From positions 45,258,028-45,322,027 of the forward strand of contig OX465580.1 of the NCBI GenBank assembly GCA_950022655.1: a stretch of 64,000 nt of DNA. Reading direction: 5' to 3'. Position numbers and translations under genes: made by a program. The notes below the pieces were generated by a model. The model did not search any database. It had not been told where the DNA came from and saw only the letters and a list, made by a program, of their open reading frames with translations. Positions 1-11,964 of the stretch are shown piece after piece. This DNA comes from Alentia gelatinosa. Lineage: Eukaryota > Annelida > Polychaeta > Phyllodocida > Polynoidae. Positions within the stretch are counted from its first letter, which is position 1. Each line of letters opens with the position of its first letter.

Positions 1-245
1 AGGTTCGTGGGACAGAAGATTAATATGTAAACAGGATGGTGGGAGGGTAGGTCGGTAGGTGGGCAGGTTGAATGGCAGGAAAGTTGAAAGGGAGGCAGGT
101 TGGTGGACAGGTAGCTTTGAAGTGGGCAGGCTCGTGGGTAGGTAGGTTGCTAAGTGGGCAGGTGTGCGGGAGGAGGCCAGATTAGTGGGCATACTGGTGG
201 CAGGGCAGTTTGCAGTAGGAAAATTGTTAGGTTGGCAGGTAAGTA
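1..245. repeat. G-rich minisatellite
   Basis: The sequence is built from loosely repeated words such as AGGTNGGTGGGCAGGT, and the plus strand is almost free of C in the repeat words. The unit length drifts between about 12 and 20 bases, so this is a decayed minisatellite rather than a clean microsatellite. It starts at or before the window edge. Confidence 0.75.
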
Positions 246-2057
246 CTAGGGTCTAAAAATACATATTTCCTGCCATCCACCCTCCCTGCAATTCTTTAAA
301 AGATTAGAAGGAGGTGTGTCATTTGATGTTTTGTTATAATACTGTTTATGATCCTTTTGACCTTCTCTTTTCTTAACAGTGGAAATTTGTGAGATAAATT
401 GAATTTGTCGTCCACAGTCCCGGCCCACGTGATTCATTGATTGGAAAACCTGCCTCTGATTTTGTCTGGTTTCACCTGTCACAAGTTATTGTATTAATAT
501 AAGAATCTCTCCGTAAAACATTGGGTTTTCAAAACTTAAGTACATGCATATTTCTCTTTGAAAAATGACCCAAAATAAAATACTGAGATCATGTGTTTGG
601 ATTGTCGCGTAGTGTATGCACTCTGTACATGTGACAATCAAGGCTGACATCATAGTCTCGGAAGAACCTATCATTTTCTGAAAACCCACGTGATATGTCA
701 ATTGGACGCTGCGGACATGGCAGGCAATAACTGGTGCTGTCTTTCACATTGCAGACATTGTTTCGTCCTATATGACAAGTCTTGTGGCAAATTTGGCCAC
801 TTTGTTGCTTGGAAAAAGAATATTTTTTTAGGGTTACCTAGTGACAGGTCTTCAATGGCTTGTGATACGCCTGTCAGAGCGGGATAGCTCTTGTCTGCTC
901 CTTGTCGGGATGTAACCTTGCCATGAATTGACAGGACAATTATTTTATCCTTATCATAAACACGTTACGAGTACGACGCGCACTGCTCATTTTTAAGTGT
1001 TTTTTCCCATTAGGTTTGAAGGATCGCGGGTAAGATTTCAGCATTAGTGAACAGGCAAGAAAAATTAACGGTTTTCTTCATCTCTGTCTGTAATACCCCT
1101 TTTCTCTCTTTTTATATTCAAACGGTAATTTCATACAGCTAATGTGAAAATTATTTGGTTATCAAACAGACATCAACCAAAGACGTAAGTTGGAACTTGG
1201 GAAATTCGTTATCGCCCCTGTCATTTTATCAGCATTAAAAACAAAACCATAGTTCGAACTTTATGTAGTTCTGGCGTATTCAGGCTTTCGTTTTATTCTA
1301 TGTGGAAGATGGCAGAGTCATTAGTTTATCGTTCGACTAGAACATATGACGTCACCCCGTAATGCAGCGTTTCCACATGTCGATAAATCCGGTACCGATA
1401 ATTGGAGCACTGTACAAAGGTCGTTGGGTAGTTCTTCTAGAAAATTTATCCCTGATAAAAAACATTGACTCTAAAGGCGCATGCACCGTTCCCGCCAAAC
1501 AACTGAAGCGTGTCAATGATTGGGTCAAAGCATAATACACAGAGAAACCTGAACATTAAGTCTCTCTTTCGACGCATGCTACTGACAAAGCTTTAACAAC
1601 GTAAATATATTGGATGTAGGGTACAGCAACAAGTGTATCAAAAGGGAGTAAACAATTACAATTCTACCTTTTAGGGAACGTGTTCTCTTCTTCACAATAG
1701 TACAGATCATTGAGCTTGCTCTCCAATTTCCTTGCTTTCATCAGAAGAATAATTCAACAATCCATACTCCTAGATATTAACCGAGGTAACTGTTATGAAG
1801 GGAAAGTATGCCATTAAACGGTTCAGATAGGATTTTCCATAATTTAGTTTAAGTCTTGGGTACCTTCTAAACCTGTCCAAGATTTTTAATCAAGATATAT
1901 GCCCATAGACAGTCATCCTCAGAGACTGAGCATCCCTTATGGTTATATTACCTGTACAAAGTGGTATTTTGACATTTTTGATCCTTACATGGATTCCTAT
2001 AATTAATAAACCTTCCTGGTGTCGTAGCCAGGAAGGTTCAAACATGTTTGAACATGT
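246..2057. other. Intergenic, nothing identified
   Basis: AT-rich DNA with only short reading frames that show no domain, signal peptide or codon bias. No repeat structure longer than a few bases is visible apart from a short tandem of AACATGTTTG at the right border (about 2039-2060). Confidence 0.5.
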
Positions 2058-2117
2058 TTGAAAAATCTTAGAGGTTGGCTTGTGTCGTAGTGTGTCGGGA
2101 GCATTCCGTACTATTTA

Positions 2118-3001
2118 AGGCCCTGCACCCACTAGTTACGACATGCTCCGACAAGCGTTCCGACACAGAATTTCTCTGTCGTAGCACAATCATAGCACTC
2201 CTGTCGGAGCATGTTGGAGCGGGTTGGAGCATGTTGGAGCATGTCGGAGTGTGTCGTAACGGTTTTTGGCGAAAAAAAAGGAGACCACGGCGCTACGACA
2301 CAGGCTACGACAGAATAGAGTTTTCCTCAATTCTTTCAAAAATGATGAGAGTGACCTATGATTTTTAAAGCCGTAATATGTAGTATTATACATATACTAT
2401 ATTCTGGTAAAGTTTGGAGAATGTGATATGGTTTTACTGAGTGAAATTGAACTTTTTAGAATTCTTATATTTTCTTTTATCAAATATTTCAAAACTCCTG
2501 GATATAGAAAGAACACATCTTGATTAGTATGTGACTTAAATTTTGTCGAAATTTTCAAAGTATTAACGGATATATTGAGGAAAATATAAATGCCCATTGA
2601 ATTAACATTGCTCCCATAGGCGCCAGTGTTAATATGTCGGAACAGTGTCGGAGACCTTGTCGGAAGCCTGCCTCCACTTGTGCGACACGCTACGATAGCG
2701 TTACGACACGCCCCGACATGCCCCAACATGTCGTAGGCCTTGCGACACACTCCGACAATTCCAACAGGTTGGAATTGTTGGAAGTGTGTCGCAAGGCCTA
2801 CGACAAGGCGCCCATGTCGGGGCGTGTCATAAGCCATGTCAGGGCATGTCGGGGTGTGTCGCAGTCCTTGTCGGAAGCCGAGCTCCACTTCTGCGATAAT
2901 TTACACGCTTCCGACACAACGTTCGATCTTGTGTCGGAAGCACGTCGTAAGGGCTATCGGGGCGTGTCGGAAGCGAAATCGCAGTAAGTGGGTGCGGGGC
3001 T
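2118..3001. mobile_element. Non-autonomous TIR element (Harbinger-like MITE), TCGGA-rich
   Basis: The ends are imperfect inverted repeats: AGGCCCTGCACCCACT on the left and the complement of AGCCCCGCACCCACT on the right. Both ends are flanked by TTA, a target duplication typical of the PIF/Harbinger superfamily. The interior carries many copies of GTCGGAG, TACGACA and TGTTGGAGC words in both orientations near each end, suggesting subterminal protein-binding sites. There is no transposase. The reading frames here are artefacts of these repeats. The superfamily assignment is inference from TSD length. Confidence 0.65.
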
Positions 3002-3900
3002 TTAAACCTGTGAATCGCCCCCCCCCCCTGCTACACACACACGTGCGCCTTTATAAACTCAAAAAGACTTTTTGGCATCCTGCATACACTGAGACTTTAT
3101 CTAACATAACATTATGAGGAGAGTGTATTTCTCGCTTGGTGTATCTCTGGCTTTACACATCTACTTAGGCATCCATTATTAATGTTATCATACATCACGC
3201 ATCACCCGATAGGCACGTTGTAGTCCGTGCTTCATACACCAGATTTCAAGTGTATATTGGGGCTTATTTGCCGGAACCTCCTCAAGTGAATAGATATTAC
3301 AGGGGTAGTAATCTCTTGCAGCGGAATCACATGGACTCCGCACATTTTCAATGACGACTGTATCATTTAGATAGTAAGTCTCAGCAAGCTAGGGGAATAT
3401 GGTACATGATAAATGCCTATAGAACTGTAAGGTGCAGACTCGAAGGCAATGAAAGCGCTTGACCGTGGCATATATATGTACAAATAAAGTAAAGCCATAG
3501 CTGGTACTGAGAATTCATGAACTCAGAAAATAACACAAAAGTCTAAGAAGTTACGATTGCAGCGATCGAATTTCTTTCATTTCATTCAGCAAAGCGCTGT
3601 CTACACACGCAAAATCAAGGAAAAACTATATTTATATCCTGCTATAGGTAACGTTAGATCCATGGATTGTAGTTCTAGTGTAGTCTATGGTGTAATTCTA
3701 TGTTGCTTGTACATTACATTAATAAATGAACTTATACCATTCATTGCTTTGTACATAATTGTACATTAGAACAGCCTTGTTTTATACGAATAATGAATCG
3801 GATGTTCACTAAGTATGCCAACAAAACCTGCTTTGTGGAATCAGTACCTAGTATCCCAACCGGATAAGCTATGTCAAAGTAAGATAGAAACTAGATAAAT
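3002..3900. other. Intergenic, nothing identified
   Basis: Contains a short C run (about 3019-3028) and a CA-rich patch. The reading frames are short and unremarkable. Confidence 0.45.
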
Positions 3901-3967
3901 TCTGCGAATCACCATACATAGATAAACTGGTAGAATAAAAACAATGCAGCCCTTTTGCTGACCTGTG

Positions 3968-4120
3968 TTATTTGACCCTGGTCACATCGGTATGTTTTTG
4001 CTTCAATATCGCTCTGTCGGAAAGCACTCTGGGCATTCTCTTCAGGCGTGCAACCGTAAACTCTCCTGCGGCCACGGCCATGATCTTCAAAATGCGATCC
4101 CAACCCCGGCTGCGAGGAGA
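3968..4120 (-). CDS. Possible first coding exon of an unidentified host gene
   Basis: On the minus strand an ATG near 4082 lies in good context (GATCATGG) and opens 37 codons beginning MAVAAGEFTVARLKRMPR and ending at a TAA near 3969. A second minus-strand frame (3909-4124) also crosses the region and stays open through a possible splice donor (CACAG followed by GTCAGC, near 3958). The patch is more GC-rich than its surroundings, as a first exon and promoter often are. I do not recognise the peptide. Neither frame is proven to be coding, and the region could be part of an unrecognised repeat. Confidence 0.2.
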   Translation of the reverse strand, partial: SPRSRGWDRILKIMAVAAGEFTVARLKRMPRVLSDRAILKQKHTDVTRVK

Positions 4121-4339
4121 ACACTGCCGGGCGGTCACACTATCAAGCCTGCCCAGCATGCAGCAAAAAACGAGCAGGAGGCGCCTCGCGAGTGAGCAAG
4201 GTGCTGGAGCGGCCCTTTAAAGCTGATATTAAGCAATAACTCCTTGAGAATCTTATAAAAAAATATAAGGCCCGCCCCTCACACACTGAGAGCCGGGTTG
4301 TGTGTACCTGACACAGGTCACTGCTGACTGTCCCCACAC

Positions 4340-4740
4340 CGCACCGCGAACAGGCAAGGGGGATATACCCAACTCACAGGGTGGCTTGCAGGTCATAAGT
4401 GTGAGGGGTACCGAGGCATGCACACCACAGGTGGGGCATTGAAAAAGTCACACTAAAACATGGGATTCACAGTGAGTTCAGTTATTATATTGTGTATGAG
4501 GAATAAGTTCACACAGAAACACACATAATATACATAGATACACAGAGAAACAGAAAAGTATACATACATAAACAGACATGTATACTCAGACAGAAAAAGG
4601 CTCACACAAACACACACAGACACAGACACAGACAGAATAAGATATAGAGACAGGCAAAGACAGATACAAATACAGATACAGAGATACACACATGATACAC
4701 ATACACACAGATACAGGTACACAGATATACATGGATATTG
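4340..4740. repeat. AC/AG-rich simple-sequence region
   Basis: From about 4500 to 4735 the plus strand is dominated by degenerate ACACAGATACA words on a purine plus C background. The minus-strand frames rich in Cys, Val, Tyr and Leu are translations of this simple sequence and not genes. Confidence 0.7.
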
Positions 4741-5250
4741 TGGTCATTGTTCTGCCTATAGTGCTTGTCATGGTTTGTAATCAAGGCTGTGTGTGTGCTC
4801 TGCTCAGTGTCAGGCGTGACTGACTGCCCTCAGCTCTCTAGCTGTCAGTTTTATAGCTCCAGTCTAACTGTCGGCGCAGGTAGCGAGGTCCTAACACCAC
4901 TCCTATGCTTTGGAGCAGCGCTCCTATAGACGACCATTGCCTCAAAGTTGTCCAGGGTACATGTACACAAGGCCTGACAGTGTGCCACGGTACTCCCAGT
5001 GAATAAATGCCCTTAGTAGCTCCGTTTCACGCATGCTCAATAGTGTGTGGGGCGGAGCTTAATCTTTTGAATTAATTAACAGAGCTTAATTGCTTTATAT
5101 AAGCTTTAAGGTCCCCCTTACCATGTGCAGGGACGAGGATGACCCTTGCGTCCCACATGACCGCCGGGGTCACGGTGAGTCACCAACATGTGGACTGGAC
5201 TTGGAGCAAAACAACAACTTGGCCGCACACCATCATGCAGCTGGACAGAG
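4741..5250. other. Intergenic, nothing identified
   Basis: Mixed-composition DNA between the simple repeat and a MITE fragment. No coding signal was seen. Confidence 0.4.
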
Positions 5251-5490
5251 TTAGGCCCTGCGTCCACTTACTACGATATTGCTCAAAATCGCGTCGGAAG
5301 GTCACCCAATAACGGGGCAGTTGACTACGTTTCTGCGATTAGACACCGATAAAAGCCCCATACAATCCGTGGTGGATTGCCTGTCTAGACCTATGTCTAC
5401 GATTTGGAACGTTCCCGATATGTCTCCGATGTTTGCTTTGTGTATCGGTACCATATCGGAAGGTCTAAATATCTATCGTTGTAGGTATAA
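5251..5490. mobile_element. MITE fragment, TCGTAG family (left part only)
   Basis: Starts with AGGCCCTGCGTCCACTTACT, which matches the terminal repeat of the complete copies at 15333 and 32576. It continues with their conserved interior (GCGTCGGAAGGTCACC, GGGGCAGTTGACTACG, CGATTAGACACCGATAAAA, TGTCTAGAC). The right terminal repeat is absent; homology ends close to the start of the DIRS-type relic at about 5536. Confidence 0.65.
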
Positions 5491-5535
5491 AAAAAAACCT
5501 CTGTGTACTGTTTTGAACCGGAACACGGTCTCCCA

Positions 5536-6520
5536 ACGGTCGACTAATTTGTCTCTCGCCTCATGGCCATTGGGACTGATGCATATATGTCCACTATCGA
5601 TATCTCCAGGGCGTATATGAACTTCCGCTCTGACCCCTTGGACTGGCTGTCGTTGTGTTTCCTGTGGGCAGACGGGTGCTTCTGTGATACGGCCATGCCG
5701 TTTGGTGCCCATGCCTTGTTGTACCACATGCAGTGCTAATATACCTGGACGATCTAATCGTATTCTCCCTGGTTCAGGAGAGGGTAGCCGTGGATTTCGC
5801 TTGAGCCTGTACCCTGTTCCGGGAACTCAGGCTCCCTGAGGCCTGAGACAAGGCCCAGGCACCAAGCCAACAAGTCATGTGGCTGGGCATACACCATGGC
5901 ATTGTCCATCCCCGAGGAATAACTCACCAATGTATGCCAACACATCGTGGCTGTTGCCCGGCGACGGTCCATGACAAAGAGACACGTATCATGCTGTGTG
6001 GGGTCAGCACATGCCTTTGTAAGTAAACTCCTCGAGGCCCTCCGTGGCATGCAAGGGTTTTATCTCAACATCAATGCAGACATGAGGCAGGACCTCAACT
6101 GGTTCCTCTAGTATGCTGAGGGATCGAATGGCAGCAGCCTTATACCAAGAGGGCCTCCTATGACATGCACTACTGTTGATGCCTGTCTCTCCAGGGCGGG
6201 TGGGATCGACGACCGCTACACTTACGCCGGTCGGGTCTGCCCTTTGGAGGCCCTGGTCGAGTGCATCTCGGAGCTTGAGGCCCTGAACAATGTATATGCC
6301 CTCCACACTTTCCTTGGGGACTGGGACCGAGGGACGCGAGTGGAGGTAGTCTGTGACAACTTGGGGACTCTGCTACTCAGTCCTTGCCGAGTGCGCACGC
6401 CAGGTCTGAATGGTCCAGGCTCGCCTCCAGGTTGACTTTTATGCTCTCCCACACCCCAGGGTACAGAACGTCGTGGCCGACGCACTTAGCCGTTACCATT
6501 TGTCTCCCAGAGACGATCAG
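5536..6520 (+). pseudogene. DIRS-type retrotransposon relic: reverse transcriptase and RNase H
   Basis: Frames broken by several shifts encode pieces of a DIRS/PAT/Ngaro-type reverse transcriptase: an ISRAYMNFRSDPLDW segment (about 5600-5650), an MPFGAH segment (about 5695), a YLDDLIVFS catalytic box (about 5737-5765) and an MWLGI box. An RNase H segment follows (LEALNNVYALH and VVCDN at about 6275-6360), closing with a VQNVVADALSRY end motif at about 6458-6495. The 5' end, including any gag, is missing. The tyrosine recombinase follows on the same strand. Premature stops and frameshifts make it non-functional. Confidence 0.75.
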
Positions 6521-7191
6521 ATTGCTACTTTGCTGTTTGACCATAATGCCCTGCATCATGTCATGCCCTGCACCCACGCATCCTTCAATCCTGTTCACTG
6601 GTTGTACCGCAGATCCAGCGGTACTTTCACTCCAGAAGAGGGCCTCTATCCGGCAGAACCAGGCACATGCCCCTGCTTTGCGTCCGACACTCAACAGCCG
6701 ACCGTCAGCATCACCACCTTGTTTCTGGAGTATGTGGCACAGCACCCCTTCTCACCTACGACGGTCCCCAACCAGCTCTCCCATGTATGGACTCATCTCC
6801 AACTTTCCTGGGCGACTTGGCTGAGACCGAGCATATCCAGGTCTGGAGGGCCCTCGACACGATGCGGAGCAACAAGACCCTACATGCCCAACGTGAAACC
6901 TCCGGTCCCCATGGATCTCCTCCAGTGTGTTGTCCTCAGCCTTGGGGCCACACCCGTCCACCTCACCATCAGAGCGGTGCTCCTCCTCCACTACTACGCT
7001 GCACTGCGTTGCCTACATGGGCCTACATGCTACACAGCCTAAGAAAGGCGGCCACCACTCAGGCGGGCATGCCTGAACTATCCATTCGGCGATATGGAGG
7101 GTGGCGCTTCAATGCCCACCGCTCATATATAGAAGACTCTCACCCTATATCCGTCAACCGCTCCCTAATCAACTCACTCTCTACTACCTAA
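6521..7191 (+). pseudogene. DIRS-type tyrosine recombinase relic
   Basis: Downstream of the RNase H end motif, the frames carry a recombinase N-terminal segment (VPNQLSHVWTHLQLS, then RALDTMRSNKTLH, in two frames). The C-terminal catalytic block is at about 7030-7145: HSLRKAATTQAG with the H-x-x-R pair, GGWRFNAHRSYIEDS with the G-W and nucleophilic Tyr positions, then a stop at 7191. The middle of the catalytic domain is shortened or frame-shifted. The H-x-x-R and Tyr geometry is that of the tyrosine recombinases used by DIRS-like retrotransposons in place of an integrase. No split direct repeats or inverted repeats were recognised around this copy. Confidence 0.7.
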
Positions 7192-8150
7192 CTCCTCCTC
7201 TCTCCCTCTCTCTCCCACTCCCAATTATATCTCAATATTCTATCATTATTAATTATTCATAATAAGTATTCACTCATTAATTACTTTCATCAATATGGAC
7301 AATAAACATTTTATCATAGAATTAATAAAATTATTATTAGCCCACTCCGGCCTTTTCTTTTATCCAGGGATAAGGGGTAATGCATAAAGCATTTCTAAAA
7401 AGAACAGTTTAGTCTCCTATAATGGTATTTCCATAATAAAATCACCGACTTGTTCTCATGCCCGAAGGAATTCGACATGCTCTTCAATGAAGTAATACTC
7501 AGCCAGAATCTTAGAGTGTATTTAGAAACATTGACAAGCTTTGACGCATAGGGTGAACTTAAGACTGGAAACGCGCAGAAAGCCATCACGGATGGTGGGT
7601 GTTCTCTAGGTGAAACCACTTTGTCGTCAATGAAGTGCCCAGACAAGGTACCTTTTTAAATGATCAGATGGCGTCACGTGTAGCATAAAATGTGAGGTTC
7701 TACACGCAATTGCGAAACTGGAGAGAAGCGGGGCATTAATGGATTTGACAGGTTAGCGAAACCAAAGAGGGAATGCCACTTGTTACTGGATAAATAACCT
7801 AGAAAGGATGCAGGCAAGTGAACATGTGCCCTCTCGGTAACAGAATTGGGAACTGTAAGCTACCTCAGTAAAGGTGGGTCAGTAAAGATTAAAAGACCTT
7901 CATGCCCTGTTTGTCATATACACACCCTAATTTGCAATACAATAATGCAATCTCCAGCAAATAAGAAACATTCCAAGCTCTATGATGAATTGGGTTCCTG
8001 CCGAACATAATTAGAATTCTGTGACTGGTGACCGATTCCGCACATGGAGGATTGTATGAACGAGTGCTCTATTAGGTACCAGATGGAAATGTAATTCATT
8101 ACAAGTAATTACCTTTTTACATGATCTGATGTAGACGGCGATACATGGAA
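7192..8150. other. Intergenic, AT-rich
   Basis: The first 150 bases are AT-rich with a CT-rich start and may be the untranslated tail of the DIRS-type relic. Nothing else was identified. Confidence 0.4.
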
Positions 8151-8299
8151 ATCAGGACTTAAATAGACGAAAGCATAATTTCAATACAGAGAACAAAAAC
8201 CCTGACAACCTGAAGCCAGCAACAAGAAAGTGGATATATAACCCGGAATATTTTGTAGTTGAAAGTCTCTTCTTACTATTATTCAATCGAAGAGGCGAC

Positions 8300-9260
8300 G
8301 GGCCTGATGTCATATACACGGTCAATCTAATAGGACAGACATATGGTGTGCCCATGACAACGGGCATGAGACTGGAATGGCCACTTGTGTTTTTCGTAAC
8401 CCCTAAGGCTACATGTACCTTAACCAAAATCATAGCAGGGTGTTCATCTGCAAACCCCAGAGGTAGCTGCATCTGAAGTAACTAACTTTTAAATGACAGT
8501 GCAAACCTTGAAAGACGCTTGAATCAGGTCACGGAACTTATGCTATCCAGATAGTACTCAAGTGTAGTCTTTTAAATGTCAATATGTCCATTTGAATACA
8601 TGCTATGAGTGAAAATATGCATTGGGATATTCTGTTTTCATGGACATTGCCCCACCCTTAGGGATGTTATGTGATTGGAATAGCCCCCTGGATTTTTATA
8701 ACCCCCATACATGTACCTTTACTAAAGTTCCTAGATGGATATTCGTCTCTCTAAAATTCTGAGACCGAGACCCACCTTAAGAAATGCGGCAAATTCTGAC
8801 AGTTGACCTTGAAAACAGAGATTATGACCCTTAACAATGTCATGGACTATATGTTATAGTGATAGCTCTTACAGAATACAACATTTCAGTTTTCAGTTTA
8901 GTGGATTTTGCTGAATTGATATGTATTTAAGCACAAGTTGTTAGAGTTAAATGTGCATTTTCTGTCAAACTACCCTGTCCCATAAGTATGCTACTGAATG
9001 GAAATAGCCTCCGCAGTTTTGTATAAGCCCAAGGCAGGCATGTACTTTTTTGAAAGTCACAGGATAAATTTTGTTCATGACCATGGGAAGGAGAGTCATT
9101 GGAAGTATTGATACTTAGAAAAGAATAGAGCAACATTTGTTGTTTGACCTTGAAATGATAGTTCAGGACCTTGAACAAGGTCATTGACTTCATAATGGCC
9201 ATATATGACTCAAATAGTCCTACATTTTGAATGTTAAGAAAAGATCCATTTAAACCAAGT
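8300..9260. repeat. Diverged tandem repeat, unit about 300-325 bp, three units
   Basis: Three successive stretches share the same order of words: CTGGAATGGCCACTTGTG at 8370, ATTGGAATAGCCCCCTGG at 8672 and GAATGGAAATAGCCTCCG at 8995. Each is followed by a RYAACCCCYA-like word, ACATGTACYTT and a downstream TTGACCTTGAAA-like word. Spacing is about 302 and 323 bases. The units are strongly diverged, so the array is old. The 106-aa and 150-aa minus-strand frames fall inside it and follow the repeat rather than a gene. Confidence 0.55.
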
Positions 9261-10353
9261 TCGAAGACAACATCCTTTTTGGCAGGATGCCATTGAAAAT
9301 AGGCCTCTTGTGTCGCTAAGCATAAGGACATCAGAAATGGCTCTCTTACTTTTTCATAAATTCTGGATATGTAACTCACTGATAATCATAATAAAGATTT
9401 ATACCTCCATTAAAAGTCACAAGTGGTCTGCCTCATGGCCTAATATGACGTTTTTTGCCTCTGTACAAAACCTTTAAAATTGTATTCCTTTATTAGTACA
9501 ATAGATAAGAATAAAAAAAAAGATGAAACAAACTCCAATTTCTTCCAGTCCTTTAAAAGACAGAATTTGATTTTGGGAAAATGTGGAAGTGGCCTTGGCA
9601 AAAGATAGCCCTATATCCATGGATGCGGATGTACTGCTAAAGTAACGGTACATCCGAATGCGCAGCCAAGCAATTATCCCGTCGCTTTTAGCCTTGCGAG
9701 TAGTTTCCACTTGAAGGCCTGACAGGAAGCGTTGGCAGCGTTAAAACGCTGCGAATAGTGATGCATATGACAAGTAGGCTACGTTTTGCTCGAAGGAATT
9801 ATAAGTGGCTATTGTCAATCCGTTACCTTTTTCGGTGACTTATTTTACCCAGGAGATTTGCACACCGTATAAATCCATTTCAGGGTGACTGTCAACCGTA
9901 ACATCAATCCTGACATTGATCTATTCATTTGATAAACTCGCACGCAAGGTGGATTTCTATTGGCCCGATACATACAAGACATGTCAGCATGTCGACGCGT
10001 GTCTGTGTCACCCACCTTGGGGTGCAATTCGTGCAAAACATCAACAGGTAAATGAGGAATCAGCCAAATAACTTCTATAGAAATGAAAGGGTGCCTGTTT
10101 TTAGGCACAAAACTACAAAAACAACAGAAACACGACGTGTTCACATCTAATCTAATCCCTAGACTCAAGAATAAAAAGTATTAGAATAGATGTGACAATG
10201 AACAAGGTTCACAAGTTTTCAGCCTTCCTCAACCATAATTTCCTCTTGTTGTATCATTACAAGGTTTTACCTGAGTATTATAGCTTATGACATGGTACGT
10301 TAAGCACAGTCAAGGTATCTTATGGCAATTGCAAACAAAGTTAATTTATGGCA
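9261..10353. other. Intergenic, nothing identified
   Basis: Short frames only. A 107-aa minus-strand frame at 9845-10168 has no recognised motif. Confidence 0.4.
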
Positions 10354-10393
10354 AAATCAACATGCATAAATATTTAGTTATGCATGTTGATTT
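10354..10393. repeat. Perfect 16-bp inverted repeat (hairpin)
   Basis: AAATCAACATGCATAA at 10354-10369 is exactly complementary to TTATGCATGTTGATTT at 10378-10393, with an 8-base AT-rich spacer. No run of T follows and there is no gene next to it. Confidence 0.7.
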
Positions 10394-11964
10394 AGAACTG
10401 TTGAGGGTCTCGAGCTGGGTCACGGTGCAGAGCTTTTAGTAAACTAATTTGAGGATACAAAGGTATATCTGATGAATAGTTTAGCTCAAGGGTTTTCTTC
10501 GCATTCTTGATCCTTCACATAAACAATGAATTATTTCCCTATCATAACAAGGAAGGACTGTTCTACACATTTAATTGGCATTGATAGAAGGGGTGGCTGT
10601 CATAATTTATCACAGAGAAGACATTTCTGCTGTGTGGCTAGTGGCGGAAGGGGCGAGTTTTGAGGAGAGGCGAATAACACATTTGACCCCTGCCAGCCTT
10701 TTGGACACCAAGACCGAAGTAAATTGACAAGTGCTTCTTGATCCCTGCCAAAGCCAGCGCCCACTTAGCGCTCTCTGATGGGGCCTCTCCGTCCCCCAGC
10801 CCCCGCTTCAGGCCAGGCCCAGCCCGGTCCATTAGCTAAGCTACCGTCAAACGGGTCGGATTCGGGAAATTGTTAGCTCCATTCCCACGTAGGTAAATAC
10901 ACCAACATGGGAGCTTGCCAGCAGGCAGCCTGAAGGGGACGGGAGTTTGTGAGGATTGGATCTTTTAGGAGAGTATGACAGAAAGGGAAACCAAGCATCA
11001 GTCTTCATGTAGGCTTGTTGACAAGGCCCGGCTGGACAAGCCGGGGCCGGGCAGGGTCGGGGTGTGGGGGCACACTCTTACCAGATGGCCAAACTTCATT
11101 ACCGCCCTGGAGGCTCGGGAGGCGCCAGGTTGTCAGCTGGCCCGCATGCGGAGGGGCAGAGACCGGGGCGGGGGCCGGGCAAATAGCGGAGGCCGGAGCC
11201 CGTGCCGCTGTGCCTGGCGTCGGGCACGCGGCAATGTAATAGAGACACTCCCCTCACTTTCATCACACTACACACCACCTCCACTGCCAGCATCAAAAGA
11301 GAAGGACATGATTGTCCATTGGCACACGACCTCATGGAGGAGCAATCATTCTGCTTCCTGTGCAAATTGAGTAGCGTGAAAAGTAGGGAGAGGGGAATAG
11401 GATGAATTAAGGAGGGGAAGATGGTGAGTTACTGTAGGGTTGACATTGTAATGAGATCTTGAGAGGCACACCTTCATCAGCGACTGAAAACGAGCAGTAA
11501 TGATGACAGGGGCTCGAAGTGCAGAATGGTATTTACTCAGGGGAGAGGGCTCATGAGTAAAGGTAAGAGTATATCGAGCTTATTTTAAAAGAATATGGAT
11601 GGTGCAACAGGAATCATCTCGGTAAGCATTCAAAGGAAAGATACACGGCGGACTCGTGGATTTTCGATAACCCATAATGTACACGTCAATGGAAAACGTC
11701 CGGTACTATTCTATGTTAGCTTGTGGCCAGTATGAGCCTGTTTTCTCAGAAAAAAAAGATGGATACTACCCAATCGACTGAGATACATTTTATGTTCAGA
11801 TTCTAGGGAAATGTAGCTAAATGTTTTCTTTTCTAGATACTTCCGTTGCCTGTTAGAATCTCGCATGGATGTGAAAGTATGGCTATTTGTGAATATCGCC
11901 ACCACAATCAGTGCCTGATAGTGACCATCGACCAGACATCGCCAATAATATCAAGAGACATCAC
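10394..11964. other. Intergenic, with a GC-rich patch at about 10630-11250
   Basis: The GC-rich, CpG-containing patch could be a promoter or first exon of a host gene. Overlapping frames on both strands (131 aa plus at 10975-11370; 88 aa minus at 11099-11365) show no recognised domain and none is preferred. The rest shows nothing. Confidence 0.3.

Noticed and set aside
2397..2888. 163-codon minus-strand frame in the 2.1-kb MITE
   Set aside because: Composed of translated TCGGA/TACGACA repeats (HVGACRN-type words) and AT-rich filler; no transposase motif.
4453..4784. Minus-strand frames rich in Cys, Val and Tyr (60-89 codons)
   Set aside because: They translate an AC-rich simple repeat in three frames; composition follows the repeat.
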